Source: an uncultured Muribaculaceae bacterium | GTDB lineage: Bacteria > Bacteroidota > Bacteroidia > Bacteroidales > Muribaculaceae | Assembly: GCA_910583675.1 (NCBI GenBank) | Contig: CAJTYH010000028.1 | Span: 1 to 37,876 of the forward strand | Direction of reading: 5' to 3' | Length of the DNA: 37,876 nt | Part shown: positions 1 to 8,313 of the stretch, one piece after another | Layout: each line of letters begins with the position of its first letter | Numbering within the stretch: the stretch's first letter is position 1 | Notes under the pieces: model-generated | The model's input: only the letters and a program-made list of their open reading frames with translations | The model's database searches: none | Told to the model about the DNA's origin: nothing | Made by a program: the position numbers and the translations under genes

Positions 1-53
1 TAGAACGCATAGTTCTTACGACCATGACGTTGCAGTCTGATTTTTGTTGCCAT
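1..53 (-). CDS. rpsP: 30S ribosomal protein S16, N-terminal fragment
   Basis: Reading the minus strand from an ATG at 53 gives MATKIRLQRHGRKNYAF, which is the highly conserved beginning of ribosomal protein S16. Only the first 17 codons are inside the window; the gene continues off the left edge. S16 is a small-subunit protein that binds 16S rRNA early in 30S assembly. It is transcribed divergently from dnaN and has its own consensus promoter about 85 bases upstream. The fragment is short, but the sequence is distinctive enough for a firm call. Confidence 0.9.
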   Translation of the reverse strand, partial: MATKIRLQRHGRKNYAF

Positions 54-137
54 TCTTAAAAAGAATAATTTATAAGTGGTTTTGTAATGGTTTGCCGCGG
101 AAGTCATGCCATGCATGGCCACTTCCTTAAGCGAGCG

Positions 138-168
138 CAAAGATACGGATTATTTCGCAATAAACAAA
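138..168 (-). promoter_or_regulatory. Bacteroidota-type promoter for rpsP
   Basis: On the minus strand the -33 motif TTTG (168-165) is followed after 19 bp by TATCTTTG (145-138), a full match to the Bacteroidota consensus TTTG-N19-21-TAnnTTTG. Transcription would start near 131, leaving a leader of about 75 nt before the rpsP ATG. Confidence 0.75.
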
Positions 169-244
169 CAGTCATGTCAACTAAAATTCCGATTTTTCAG
201 ACGAAGCTTGTTGAGAGTAGCTTGAGAGTGTTGGCGGCTCTTGA

Positions 245-276
245 TTTGATAAAATCAAAAAGATGTACTACCTTTG
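245..276 (+). promoter_or_regulatory. Bacteroidota-type promoter for dnaN
   Basis: TTTG at 245-248, a 20-bp spacer, then TACCTTTG at 269-276: a complete match to the sigma-ABfr-type consensus. The start point would be near 282, giving a leader of about 80 nt before dnaN. Together with the rpsP promoter this accounts for the 312-base divergent region 54-365, in which I see no gene. Confidence 0.8.
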
Positions 277-365
277 TATGTTGAACTCCGGAAGGAACTT
301 AATAGTTTCCCCAAGCTCTACACAATACAAAGACAAGAATAATTCAGAAAAAACATATACGCGAC

Positions 366-1496
366 ATGAAATTCAAGATAGCGAGCAAGGCTCTGTATTC
401 CACCCTGTCGGGTGTAAGCAAGGTTATCAACACCAAGAACACCATATCCATACTTGACAACTTTTTATGGGAGGTGACGGATGACAAATTGATAATCACC
501 GCTTCCGATGCAGAAAACACCCTTACAGCCCAGGTTGCCGTAAAAGAGGTGCAAGGCAATAGCGGGAGTGTCTGTGTGAATGCCCGCAGAATAGTGGATA
601 TGGCCAAGGAGCTGCCCGATGTCGACGTGGAAATCAGCATCAACCCTGAGAACGGTGCAATGACCATAGCTTTCCCGGGGGGCAGTTTTGACCTTGTAGC
701 ACTTCAAGGAGCACAATACCCACGCACTATCGAAGAAACGGCTCCCGACGAGACTTCTGAAATGACCTGCCCGGCAGGACAGATTGTTTCCGGCATTGAG
801 CATACCCTGTTCGCTGTCAGCACGGATGAATTGCATCCCCAGATGATGGGCATCCTGTGGGATATCAAAGAGGATGGAATCACTTTCGTAGCCACCGATT
901 CGCGAAAACTTGTACGGTACGTGAACAAGACTTCAGCCCCTGGCATTGTCGCGTCGTGCATTCTGCCAGTAAAACCTGCGGTGATACTGAAATCCCTCCT
1001 TGGCAAGGAGGACGAAGTCAAGGTTACGTTGTCACCCAGGAGCGCGGTGTTCAAAACCGATACTTTGACGCTCAACTGCCGATTCATCCGTGGCAATTTC
1101 CCTGACTACAACCGCGTGATCCCCAACAACCCTTATCAGGTGACAGTGGATAGGGGAGCGATCATGACGGCCGTACGCCGCGTGTCCGTATGCTCCGACC
1201 CAAGCCACGGACTTATCAAGTTCAGATTCAATCCCGATCATGTGGAAATGAAAGTGGACGACCTCAGCATGAACACCTTCGCACATGAAGAGGTCCCGTG
1301 TGATTTCACAGGGAATCAGATGGTGATAGGCTTCAGTGCCGGCTATCTGCTGGAGATATTCGGTATTCTGCCAACGGAAAATGTAATTATCAAGCTGGCG
1401 GATCCGTCGCGCCCCGGAGTATTCCAACCTGAGGAAAACGAGGAGAACACAGATCTCCTGATTGTGCTCATGGTAATGAGTGTACAGGATTTCTGA
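366..1496 (+). CDS. dnaN: DNA polymerase III beta subunit (sliding clamp)
   Basis: A 376-residue protein of the normal beta-clamp length, forming the ring that tethers the replicative polymerase to DNA. The N-terminus (MKFKIASKALYSTLSGVSKV) and the three tandem clamp domains (roughly 1-125, 126-245, 246-376) are recognisable; conserved stretches include NTISILDNFLWEV near residue 25 and GNFPDYNRVIP near 245. The C-terminus keeps the hydrophobic LIVLMVM end typical of the third domain, followed by a short tail. It has its own consensus promoter and is the first gene of a plus-strand run to rlmB. An 83-base gap separates it from the exonuclease gene, and I see no clear terminator there. Confidence 0.96.
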   Translation: MKFKIASKALYSTLSGVSKVINTKNTISILDNFLWEVTDDKLIITASDAENTLTAQVAVKEVQGNSGSVCVNARRIVDMAKELPDVDVEISINPENGAMTIAFPGGSFDLVALQGAQYPRTIEETAPDETSEMTCPAGQIVSGIEHTLFAVSTDELHPQMMGILWDIKEDGITFVATDSRKLVRYVNKTSAPGIVASCILPVKPAVILKSLLGKEDEVKVTLSPRSAVFKTDTLTLNCRFIRGNFPDYNRVIPNNPYQVTVDRGAIMTAVRRVSVCSDPSHGLIKFRFNPDHVEMKVDDLSMNTFAHEEVPCDFTGNQMVIGFSAGYLLEIFGILPTENVIIKLADPSRPGVFQPEENEENTDLLIVLMVMSVQDF

Positions 1497-1579
1497 GAGA
1501 TCGCCTGACGTTTATACAAACGATTTTTAGACGAGTTCCAAGGCAATAACTCCATAAAACCTATTTCCTTTACGAAACA

Positions 1580-2341
1580 TTGAAACTGAATTTGAAGAAA
1601 CCGGTAATATTCTTCGATCTGGAGACTACCGGAACCAATATATTGCATGACCGTATAGTGGAGATTTCCATGATAAAGGTGCATCCCGACGGGCATGACG
1701 ACCAACGTACAATCCGTATAAACCCTACGATTCCGATTCCCCCAGAAGCTACGGAGATACATCATATATCCGATTCCGACGTCGCTGACAAGCCGACTTT
1801 CAAGCAGGTGGCGAAAGCTCTGGCTCAAAGTTTCGAGGGGTGCGACATAGCAGGGTTCAATTCGAATAAATTCGATATTCCCATGCTTGCAGAGGAATTC
1901 GCAAGGGCTGGTGTGAATTTTGACTTTTCACGTGCACGGTTCATTGATGTACAGACGATCTTTCACAAGAAGGAACAACGCACTCTGGTAGCCGCATATC
2001 GTTTTTACTGCGATAAGGATCTTGAGGGAGCGCATTCCGCAGATGCGGATACCCGTGCCACATATGAGGTGCTCATGGCTCAGCTTGACCGTTATGAGGA
2101 TCTCCCAAACGACATTGATGCCCTCGCCGAGTTCTCCTCACAGAACAGGAATGTGGATCTGATGGGAAGGATGATTTACGATGACAAGAACAGGGAGGTA
2201 ATCAATTTCGGAAAATATAAGGGGCAACTCGCTACGGAAGTCCTAAGACGTGATCCGGGATATTTCGGCTGGATACAGCAAGGTGAATTCCCGTCTGATT
2301 TCAAACGGAAAATCCTGGCAATTAAACTCAGGAACAACTGA
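1580..2341 (+). CDS. DnaQ-like 3'-5' exonuclease with a C-terminal DUF3820-like domain
   Basis: A 253-residue protein of the DEDD exonuclease superfamily related to the pol III epsilon subunit. ExoI is FFDLETTGT (residues 11-19, DxE), ExoII is GFNSNKFDIPML near 94-105, and ExoIII is HSADADTRATYE near 153-164, so all metal-binding acidic residues and the late His are present. The C-terminal part (from about 210, INFGKYKGQ...DPGYFGWI) resembles the small DUF3820-type module often attached in Bacteroidales. The start codon is TTG; it is chosen because it places MKLNLKKPVIFFDLETTGT in register with family N-termini and no ATG or GTG lies nearby. It stops 10 bases before coaBC. Its role as proofreading subunit or separate repair nuclease cannot be settled from sequence. 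Confidence 0.88.
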   Translation: MKLNLKKPVIFFDLETTGTNILHDRIVEISMIKVHPDGHDDQRTIRINPTIPIPPEATEIHHISDSDVADKPTFKQVAKALAQSFEGCDIAGFNSNKFDIPMLAEEFARAGVNFDFSRARFIDVQTIFHKKEQRTLVAAYRFYCDKDLEGAHSADADTRATYEVLMAQLDRYEDLPNDIDALAEFSSQNRNVDLMGRMIYDDKNREVINFGKYKGQLATEVLRRDPGYFGWIQQGEFPSDFKRKILAIKLRNN

Positions 2342-2351
2342 CGATTATTCA

Positions 2352-3602
2352 ATGGGACTATTATCAGGGAAACATATCGTAGTCGGCATAACCGGTGGCA
2401 TAGCGGCGTACAAAAGCGCGTCATTGGTTCGACTTTTCATAAAGGCAGGTGCCGAGGTGCAAGTGATAATGACGCCCAATGCGAAGGAGTTTATCACACC
2501 GGTTACTCTATCAACCCTGAGCGGCAAGCCTGTAATAAGCGAATTCTTCACCTCCAATACCGGTGAATGGCATTCACACGTAGACTTAGGTCTGTGGGCG
2601 GATGCGTTCGTGATTGCTCCCGCTACCGCATCCACCATTGCAAAGATGGCTAACGGGGTTGCCGATAATATGTTAGTTACATCCTATTTGTCCACCCGTG
2701 CCCAAGTATTTGTTGCCCCGGCCATGGATTTTGACATGATGCAACATCCTTCCACTGTCCGCAATATCGCAACGCTCATCTCTGACGGGTGCAGTATCAT
2801 AGAACCGGCGGAAGGGGAGCTGGCATCCCATCTTATAGGTAAGGGAAGAATGGAAGAACCGGAAGCAATATTTGAAAGGGTTTCCGCGTTCCTTTGTAAA
2901 GGCGAGACCACGGAAGACGCCACCCACTCAAATGAACTTGCGGGCAAGCATATTCTGATTACGGCCGGCCCAACTCGCGAACGTATCGACCCAGTAAGAT
3001 ACATAAGCAATTACTCAACCGGCAAGATGGGTGTTGCAATCGCCGACGAAGCCATGAGGCGTGGAGCGGAATCAGTAACTTTGATCCTGGGACCATGCGA
3101 GGCACGCCCGGCGGAACCCGCTGTAAAAGTAGTGCCTGTTGAGTCCGCACGCGATATGCTCTCTGCTTGTATAGATAGTTTTGACCAATGCGACATTGCA
3201 ATAATGTGTGCCGCCGTGGCGGATTACACAGTAGAGAATCCATCAGAAATAAAGATCAAGAGGGAAAAAACAGAAATTCCCGATATTAAACTTGTTAAGA
3301 ACCCAGATATAGCAGCCACACTCGGAAAACAGAAAAGAGACGATCAAATGCTTATAGGATTCGCTCTTGAAACGGATCACGAGTTTGAAAATGCGAATGG
3401 CAAGATGCAGCGCAAGAATCTTGACATGATAGTCGTGAACTCGCTTCGTGATAAAGGCGCCGGCTTCGGATGCGACACAAATAAAGTTACAATTTTCACT
3501 CCCGACGGAGGCAACATAGCTTTTGACCTTAAGGACAAGCACGCCGTAGCGGCCGACATCTGGGATACTATCACTGCGAAACAGAAACATCAGAAAAATT
3601 AA
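2352..3602 (+). CDS. coaBC: Bifunctional phosphopantothenoylcysteine decarboxylase / phosphopantothenate-cysteine ligase
   Basis: A 416-residue fusion that carries out two successive steps of coenzyme A synthesis. The CoaC flavoprotein half (about 1-180) shows the N-terminal GITGGIAAYKSA motif, the catalytic His in WHSHVDLG (His76), the substrate clamp PAMDFDM (123-129) and the flap Cys in DGCSIIEPAEGELA (Cys147). The clamp has Asp where the textbook PxMNxxMW has Asn, which I recall as usual in Bacteroidales. The CoaB half begins near residue 195 with ITAGPTRERIDPVRYISNYS and includes GFALET and a C-terminal DTNKVTIF. The ATG at 2352 is preferred over an upstream in-frame ATG inside the exonuclease gene because it starts exactly at the flavoprotein fold. 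Confidence 0.95.
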   Translation: MGLLSGKHIVVGITGGIAAYKSASLVRLFIKAGAEVQVIMTPNAKEFITPVTLSTLSGKPVISEFFTSNTGEWHSHVDLGLWADAFVIAPATASTIAKMANGVADNMLVTSYLSTRAQVFVAPAMDFDMMQHPSTVRNIATLISDGCSIIEPAEGELASHLIGKGRMEEPEAIFERVSAFLCKGETTEDATHSNELAGKHILITAGPTRERIDPVRYISNYSTGKMGVAIADEAMRRGAESVTLILGPCEARPAEPAVKVVPVESARDMLSACIDSFDQCDIAIMCAAVADYTVENPSEIKIKREKTEIPDIKLVKNPDIAATLGKQKRDDQMLIGFALETDHEFENANGKMQRKNLDMIVVNSLRDKGAGFGCDTNKVTIFTPDGGNIAFDLKDKHAVAADIWDTITAKQKHQKN

Positions 3603-3613
3603 AATCTCTCCAT

Positions 3614-4546
3614 ATGCCTTGTTTACTCCGACATACTTCTATCAAGAGCATATTGCTCACTCTCTTCATTGGCATCTTCCCCTTTGTTGAATCTTACGGG
3701 CAGGAACTCAATTGTGAAGTAACGGTAAATACGGATCAAGTCCAAGGCACCAATAACAGCGTATTTCAGACATTGCAGGAAGCGATACGCGAATATATGA
3801 ATTCCACTCATTTCACCAATGACCAGTATTCGGTAAACGAGCGGATAGATTGCCGTCTGTTTTTAACGGTAGGGGAGTATACCGACGGTGTCGTCAAAGG
3901 CGATCTTCAGGTTCAATCCTCACGTCCGGTCTACAATAGCACGTACACGACCACTATCTTGAACTTCAAGGACAACAAGATCGAATTTCAATATCAGGAA
4001 GGTGAACCGCTTAATTTCACGGTAAATACAATGGAAAGCCAACTCACAGCAATATTGAATTTCTATGCCTACCTAATAATCGCCCTTGACCGCGATTCGT
4101 TTGCACCCAAGGGAGGGGAAGAGGCATATGACCGACTGAAAATGATCGTGCAGCTTGCCCAATCGTCCGGAGAAGGAGGATGGAAAGCCTTTGAAGACAA
4201 GAAAAACCGATCGGCTATTTTGGATGCATTCACATCAACCCAGACATCCGGTGTGCGCAACATGTTGTATGATTATCATCGCAACGGCCTTGACCAGATG
4301 TTCCAGTCTCCGGACAAAGGGAGAGCGTCCATCACATCTTCCTTGGATCAGCTTACCGCGATATATAACGTTGATGCCATGTCCGTCGTGCTTTCCCTAT
4401 TCAAGGATGCAAAACTTGATGAACTGGTAAACGTTTATACAAAGGCTTCCCAAACCGAACGCCAGAAAGTGGTGGACATCCTTTCACCTATATATCCCAC
4501 GGAGATGCAACGCATCAACTTCATAAAGAACGGTGTAAACAAGTAG
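3614..4546 (+). CDS. DUF4835 family protein, exported
   Basis: A 310-residue protein with a signal peptide (basic MPCLLRHTSIK, hydrophobic SILLTLFIGIFPFV, cleavage likely after SYGQ near residue 30), so it acts in the periplasm or at the outer membrane. The mature start ELNCEVTVNTDQVQG and later FTVNTMESQLTAILNFYAYLII are hallmarks of DUF4835, a family confined to Bacteroidota and regularly found between coaBC and recN, as here. Some databases link this family to a type IX secretion component called PorD; I hold that only as a possibility, since no other such gene is in the window. It lies 11 bases after coaBC and is probably co-transcribed. Confidence 0.85.
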   Translation: MPCLLRHTSIKSILLTLFIGIFPFVESYGQELNCEVTVNTDQVQGTNNSVFQTLQEAIREYMNSTHFTNDQYSVNERIDCRLFLTVGEYTDGVVKGDLQVQSSRPVYNSTYTTTILNFKDNKIEFQYQEGEPLNFTVNTMESQLTAILNFYAYLIIALDRDSFAPKGGEEAYDRLKMIVQLAQSSGEGGWKAFEDKKNRSAILDAFTSTQTSGVRNMLYDYHRNGLDQMFQSPDKGRASITSSLDQLTAIYNVDAMSVVLSLFKDAKLDELVNVYTKASQTERQKVVDILSPIYPTEMQRINFIKNGVNK

Positions 4547-4591
4547 TGCTAGTGATACCCGGATCTGACATCCAAACCTAATAAAGCGATA

Positions 4592-6259
4592 ATGATTCGT
4601 ACATTACACATATCAAATTACGCATTGATCGATACGATTGACATCGAGCTTCATCCCGGACTTAACATTGTCACCGGTGAGACAGGTGCCGGAAAATCCA
4701 TCATACTCGGGGCATTGTCGTTATTGCTCGGTGGAAGAGCCGATACGAAAGCTGTACGTGATCTTAAGCAAAAATCCATCATCGAAGCCTCTTTCGGTGT
4801 CAAGGGATTTGATCACCTGAGGCAACTATGTGAGGAAAACGATATTGACTGGGATGCCGATACAATGATTCTACGAAGGGAAATCACTCCGGCAGGAAGA
4901 TCGAGAGCTTTCGTAAACGACAGCCCCGTCAACCTTTCGGTATTGCAGCAGACAGCTTTGTCGCTCATAGACATTCATTCACAGCATCAAAATCTCCTTT
5001 TGGCCTCCCCTCCATACCAGTTGCGTGTATTGGACTCGTTGGCCGGTAACAACGAGCGTCTGACAAAGTTGTCGGAAGCATACATGGCATATCGGCAAGC
5101 CCTGAAACGCTACAAGCTTGAACGGAAATCAATAGAACAAGCCAAGGATGATGAGGAGTTCTTGAGATTTCAGTACCAGCGGCTTAAAGAAGCGAACCTT
5201 CGCGCCGGAGAGCTGGAGGAGCTGGAACATGAGCGTGAACTATTGATAAACATGAGCGATGTCAAGAATTCGCTTGGCATTATCATGTCTTCTCTGGTAG
5301 AGGGAGAAGAAAATGCAGACCAGATTTTGAAACGTTCAGCGGATGAATCCCGTGGATTGTCTGATCTGGTGGAGGATGCCGACAACCTGACCGAACGATT
5401 GCAGGCATTACGTGTGGAAGTGCAGGATATAGCCTCTACGTTTGCGGCTTATGACAGGTCACTCAATGCCGACCCTTCGCGACTGAATGAGGTAGAAGAG
5501 CGCCTGAACGTCATATACGACCTGATGCGTAGGTATAAATCAGAAACCGTAGAAGATCTGATTTCGCAGCGAGATGAGATCAAAGAGCGCCTGAAAAGCA
5601 TCGACTTATCAGACGAAACACTACGCAAATTGGAGATAATTGCAAAACAGGCGAAAAGGGGAGCACTTGAAATAGCTGCCGAGATTTCAAAGGCGAGACA
5701 TTCAGAAGCCGAACGTTTTGCAGAAATACTTAAAGAACGCGCCCTACCCCTCGGCATGAAAAACCTGCAATGTCAAATTTCTGTAAGGGATACCGAATTG
5801 ACCATTACGGGAATCGATCAGGTTGAGTTTTTGTTCGCATTCAATAAGAATCAACCGTTGCTTCCGGTGGGTAATACGGCTTCCGGTGGCGAGATCTCCC
5901 GCCTGATGCTATCCATAAAGTCCATCGTGGCAGACAAAATGCAGTTACCCTCAATTATCTTTGACGAAGTAGATACCGGCGTATCTGGAGACGTGGCAAA
6001 TAAAATGGGAGAGATGATGCGTCAGATCTCCTCTAACATACAGGTATTGGCAATTACCCATCTGCCGCAAGTAGCATCAAAGGGAGATCATCATTACAAA
6101 GTGTTCAAACAGGATACCGACAATTCCACCATTACCCTTATCAAGGAATTGAGCATGCAAGACCGTGTAAACGAACTTGCCTTGATGCTTTCGGGGTCAT
6201 CTATAGACAAAGCTGCCTTAGACAATGCCCGTTCCCTATTGGGAGACAACTATAAATAA
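4592..6259 (+). CDS. recN: DNA repair protein RecN
   Basis: A 555-residue SMC-like ATPase of normal RecN length, involved in double-strand-break repair. The Walker A motif is GETGAGKS (about 33-40) after the typical start MIRTLHISNYALIDTIDIEL. A long helical coiled-coil region rich in Glu, Lys and Arg occupies about 150-370. The C-terminal ATPase half has the signature SGGEISRLMLSIKSI and the Walker B/D-loop region IIFDEVDTGVSGDVA, ending with the conserved AITHLPQVAS. It precedes rlmB by 13 bases, indicating co-transcription. Confidence 0.96.
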   Translation: MIRTLHISNYALIDTIDIELHPGLNIVTGETGAGKSIILGALSLLLGGRADTKAVRDLKQKSIIEASFGVKGFDHLRQLCEENDIDWDADTMILRREITPAGRSRAFVNDSPVNLSVLQQTALSLIDIHSQHQNLLLASPPYQLRVLDSLAGNNERLTKLSEAYMAYRQALKRYKLERKSIEQAKDDEEFLRFQYQRLKEANLRAGELEELEHERELLINMSDVKNSLGIIMSSLVEGEENADQILKRSADESRGLSDLVEDADNLTERLQALRVEVQDIASTFAAYDRSLNADPSRLNEVEERLNVIYDLMRRYKSETVEDLISQRDEIKERLKSIDLSDETLRKLEIIAKQAKRGALEIAAEISKARHSEAERFAEILKERALPLGMKNLQCQISVRDTELTITGIDQVEFLFAFNKNQPLLPVGNTASGGEISRLMLSIKSIVADKMQLPSIIFDEVDTGVSGDVANKMGEMMRQISSNIQVLAITHLPQVASKGDHHYKVFKQDTDNSTITLIKELSMQDRVNELALMLSGSSIDKAALDNARSLLGDNYK

Positions 6260-6272
6260 GATAATAAAAGAT

Positions 6273-7031
6273 ATGCTCGAAAAAAGCGACTACATATATG
6301 GTATCCGCGCCGTAATAGAGGCTGTGGAGTCCGGCAAGGAGATAGACAAGGTTTTTGTGAATCGTGATCTGCATGGAGATCTTGCCAGGGAGCTGATGGG
6401 AACCCTTAAATCAAACGGCATACTCGTGCAGAAAGTCCCATCTGAAAAACTGGATCGCATAACACGTAGGAATCATCAGGGTGTTATAGCAATCCTTTCA
6501 GCAATAACCTATGACAGCCTGGCCAATGTGGTGCCCACAATATATGAAGATGGACGCATGCCCTTTATCGTGCTGCTTGACGGTGTCACAGACGTGAGGA
6601 ATTTCGGCGCGATAGCCCGTACTTGTGAATGCGCGGGTGCAAATGCCATTGTGATTCCCCGCCGTGGTGGGGTCGGTGTCAATGCCGATGCCATGAAAAC
6701 GTCCGCCGGTGCCTTGAACTATCTTCCCGTATGTCGTGAAAACAGCATACTTAATGCCGTAAAATTTTTAAAGGATAACGGGTTTCAAGTATTTGCCGCC
6801 TCGGAAAAGTCAAACTTGAATTATACTTGCGCTGATTACGCTTCGGTTCCGGTAGCCATAGTAATGGGAGCGGAAGATGTGGGTATATCTGAAGACGTGC
6901 TACGTTTCTGCGATACCAAAGTCGCGATTCCGCAACTCGGGAGGATAGGTTCATTGAATGTGTCGGTAGCAGCAGGAGTCTTGATATACGAGGTAGTACG
7001 TCAGCGCATGATCCAGGAAAATGACGCATAA
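6273..7031 (+). CDS. rlmB: 23S rRNA (guanosine-2'-O-)-methyltransferase, RlmB/TrmH family
   Basis: A 252-residue SPOUT-class RNA 2'-O-methyltransferase. The N-terminal substrate-binding domain (about 1-75) begins with YIYGIRAVIEAVESG. The knotted catalytic domain carries motif 1 (VRNFGAIARTCECAGA), motif 2 (VMGAEDVGIS) and motif 3 (IPQLGRIGSLNVSVAAGVLIYE). The start ATG at 6273 was chosen over an in-frame upstream ATG that overlaps recN, because the homologous region begins right after it. RlmB modifies G2251 of 23S rRNA in E. coli; the same target is inferred here. It is the last gene of the dnaN run. Confidence 0.92.
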   Translation: MLEKSDYIYGIRAVIEAVESGKEIDKVFVNRDLHGDLARELMGTLKSNGILVQKVPSEKLDRITRRNHQGVIAILSAITYDSLANVVPTIYEDGRMPFIVLLDGVTDVRNFGAIARTCECAGANAIVIPRRGGVGVNADAMKTSAGALNYLPVCRENSILNAVKFLKDNGFQVFAASEKSNLNYTCADYASVPVAIVMGAEDVGISEDVLRFCDTKVAIPQLGRIGSLNVSVAAGVLIYEVVRQRMIQENDA

Positions 7032-7119
7032 AATCGTAAGACTTTTATTTCGCAATATTCACGGTATACGACAGATCTGGATATGTGTGATATTTTGTGA
7101 AAAAATTTTTGATGTAGCC

Positions 7120-7150
7120 CTTGCAAACAAACAAATAAACGTTAACTTTG
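7120..7150 (+). promoter_or_regulatory. Bacteroidota-type promoter for serC-serA
   Basis: TTG at 7121-7123, a 19-bp spacer, then TAACTTTG at 7143-7150, matching the TTG-N19-TAnnTTTG consensus. It lies in the 183-base gap between rlmB and serC and predicts a leader of about 60 nt. Confidence 0.75.
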
Positions 7151-7214
7151 CAAAAGACAACCTCTCACTCAACCTGAGAATGAAATAAAATTTTTCAATT
7201 CATAAGTTACGCAT

Positions 7215-8285
7215 ATGAAGAAGCATAATTTTTACGCGGGTCCTTCGATCCTGACTCCTTACACTATCAAAAACACGGCAGATGCCGTTATTGATTTCGC
7301 CAACACAGGCCTTTCAATCCTTGAAGTGTCGCATCGTTCAAAAGAGTTTCAGGCAGTAATGGATGAAGCTCAGGCTCTCGTAAAAGAGCTTCTGGAAGTT
7401 CCCGAAGGATATCATGTGCTTTTCCTCGGTGGAGGAGCGAGCCTCCAGTTCGCGATGGTTCCCTTCAACCTTCTGAAAACAAAAGCAGCATATCTTGACA
7501 CTGGTGTATGGGCACATAAGGCCATCAAGGAGGCAAAATTGTTTGGTGAGGTTGACGTAGTAGCTTCTTCGGAAGACAAGAATTACAACTATATACCAAA
7601 GGGATATGAAGTGCCGGCTGATGTGGACTACTTCCACTATACGACGAACAACACCATATATGGCACCGAAATTCGCAAGGATCCGGATGTAAAGGCACGT
7701 CTGGTAGCTGACATGTCCTCCGACATATTTTCCCGTCCGGTAGATGTAAGTAAGTACGACATCATCTATGCGGGCGCCCAGAAGAACCTGGCCCCGGCCG
7801 GTGCGACCATCATAATAGTACGTGAAGAGGCTCTCGGTCATGTAGACCGTCCAATTCCTACTATGTTGAACTACAAGACCCACGCTGACAAAGGCTCAAT
7901 GTTCAATACTCCTCCGGTTCTTCCGATATTCAGCGCTCTCCAGACCTTGAAATATTACAAAGAGGTCGGTGGCATAAAGGAACTTGAGAAACGTGACCTT
8001 GCCAAGGCGGCCAAACTTTACGAGGCAATTGATGGAAGCCGGATCTTTGAGGCTACCGTGCCTAACCATGACGATCGCTCGATCATGAACGTATGTTTCG
8101 TGCTCAAACCGGAGTATGCCGAACTGGAGAAGCCTTTCATGGAATTTGCCACCTCAAAAGGTATCGTGGGCATAAAGGGGCATCGTTCTGTAGGCGGATT
8201 CCGCGCATCCCTTTACAACGCCCTTCCGATGGAAAGCGTGGATGTCCTTGTAGGAGCGATGAAAGAATTTGCCGACAAGCACTGA
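7215..8285 (+). CDS. serC: Phosphoserine aminotransferase
   Basis: A 356-residue PLP enzyme (aminotransferase class V) that converts 3-phosphohydroxypyruvate and glutamate to phosphoserine, the second step of serine synthesis; the same enzyme can serve pyridoxine synthesis. Family signatures are the N-terminal NFYAGPSILT, LGGGASLQFAMVPFN near 71-85, and the Schiff-base lysine in YAGAQKNLAPAG (Lys190). The C-terminal GHRSVGGFRASLYNALP motif is intact. It lies directly before serA with a 28-base gap and shares its promoter. Length and start agree with the family. Confidence 0.96.
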   Translation: MKKHNFYAGPSILTPYTIKNTADAVIDFANTGLSILEVSHRSKEFQAVMDEAQALVKELLEVPEGYHVLFLGGGASLQFAMVPFNLLKTKAAYLDTGVWAHKAIKEAKLFGEVDVVASSEDKNYNYIPKGYEVPADVDYFHYTTNNTIYGTEIRKDPDVKARLVADMSSDIFSRPVDVSKYDIIYAGAQKNLAPAGATIIIVREEALGHVDRPIPTMLNYKTHADKGSMFNTPPVLPIFSALQTLKYYKEVGGIKELEKRDLAKAAKLYEAIDGSRIFEATVPNHDDRSIMNVCFVLKPEYAELEKPFMEFATSKGIVGIKGHRSVGGFRASLYNALPMESVDVLVGAMKEFADKH

Positions 8286-8313
8286 TACTTCAATCTTCTT
8301 CCTGAAAAACGTT

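Noticed and set aside
87..284. 65-codon open frame in the rpsP-dnaN divergent region
   Set aside because: It spans both consensus promoters, has no family resemblance and no ribosome-binding context.
7170..7200. CTGAGA motif upstream of serC as part of a TPP riboswitch
   Set aside because: The other conserved TPP-riboswitch helices are absent and the leader is only about 60 nt.
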